A stretch of 5,736 nucleotides of DNA, taken from Acidobacteria bacterium RIFCSPHIGHO2_01_FULL_67_28 (lineage in GTDB: Bacteria > Acidobacteriota > Terriglobia > Acidiferrales > 2-02-FULL-67-57). Of the stretch, positions 5,629-5,736 are shown in pieces. The stretch spans positions 1 through 5,736 of the forward strand of contig MEKM01000003.1 of the NCBI GenBank assembly GCA_001766965.1, in the 5' to 3' direction. The position numbers and the translations under genes are program-made. The notes beneath the pieces are model-generated. The model searched no databases. It was not told the DNA's origin and was given only the letters and a program-made list of their open reading frames with translations. Every line of letters begins with the position of its first letter. Within the stretch, counting starts at the first letter, position 1.

Positions 5629-5736
5629 AGCACTGTCGCCATTTGACCTCTTCCTTGCATCCTTGCCTCCCGGCCTCTAGCCGTCCGGCTCTCTTCGGCG
5701 TCGACTAACTCCTCTCCCAGTGGGGCAGACATTCCT
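5629..5736. other. Short non-coding stretch after cysS
   Basis: These 108 bases follow the TGA of cysS (5626-5628). They are pyrimidine-rich on the plus strand and hold no convincing gene start. A small hairpin, AGCC/GGCT around GTCC near 5678-5690, has no T-tract after it, so I do not call a terminator. The region may continue into the promoter of a gene beyond the window. Confidence 0.5.

Noticed and set aside
5643..5671. TTGACC after cysS as a promoter
   Set aside because: The positions 17 bp downstream read CCTCCC, nothing like a -10.
5678..5690. Hairpin after cysS as a rho-independent terminator
   Set aside because: The stem is only about 4 bp and no T-tract follows.
1..5736. CRISPR array, tRNA, rRNA, insertion sequence or defence/toxin genes
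   Set aside because: No spaced direct repeats, cloverleaf, rRNA motif, transposase or toxin family was seen.

Overview
The window looks like chromosomal DNA from a high-GC bacterium. The wording of the Smc head (LFMGTGLGPESYAIIEQGRV) and hinge, together with the general style of the other proteins, suggests Acidobacteriota or a close relative. That placement comes from remembered family patterns, not from a search. Most of the window is ordinary core-genome content, with three protein genes. I do not see a new defence, mobile or biosynthetic system.

Layout: (1) 1-414, plus strand, is the 3' end of an OpuBC/OsmF-type substrate-binding domain of a betaine/choline-class ABC importer. (2) 411-3707, minus strand, is a complete smc gene (chromosome-condensation ATPase). 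It converges on the first gene so tightly that the two TAG stops share the palindrome CTAG. (3) 3708-4185 is a 478-base divergent intergenic region, the most interesting part of the window. It holds a plausible smc promoter, a structured smc leader ending in a strong Shine-Dalgarno sequence, a 7-bp inverted repeat with a DnaA-box-like 9-mer, and three REP-like units. Each unit has a TGTAG head followed by a GC-rich hairpin; two form an inverted pair and the third follows in direct orientation. (4) 4186-5628, plus strand, is a complete cysS gene (cysteinyl-tRNA synthetase), and its likely promoter borrows its -35 hexamer from the third REP-like hairpin. (5) 5629-5736 is a short non-coding tail.

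The genes are not obviously one pathway. smc and cysS are divergent housekeeping genes with separate promoters, and the transporter gene is a convergent neighbour. Points worth following up are the REP-like cluster and its overlap with the cysS promoter, the TTG start and long leader of smc, a low-complexity insert with an A8 tract in the Smc head, and the rather short Smc coiled-coil arms.
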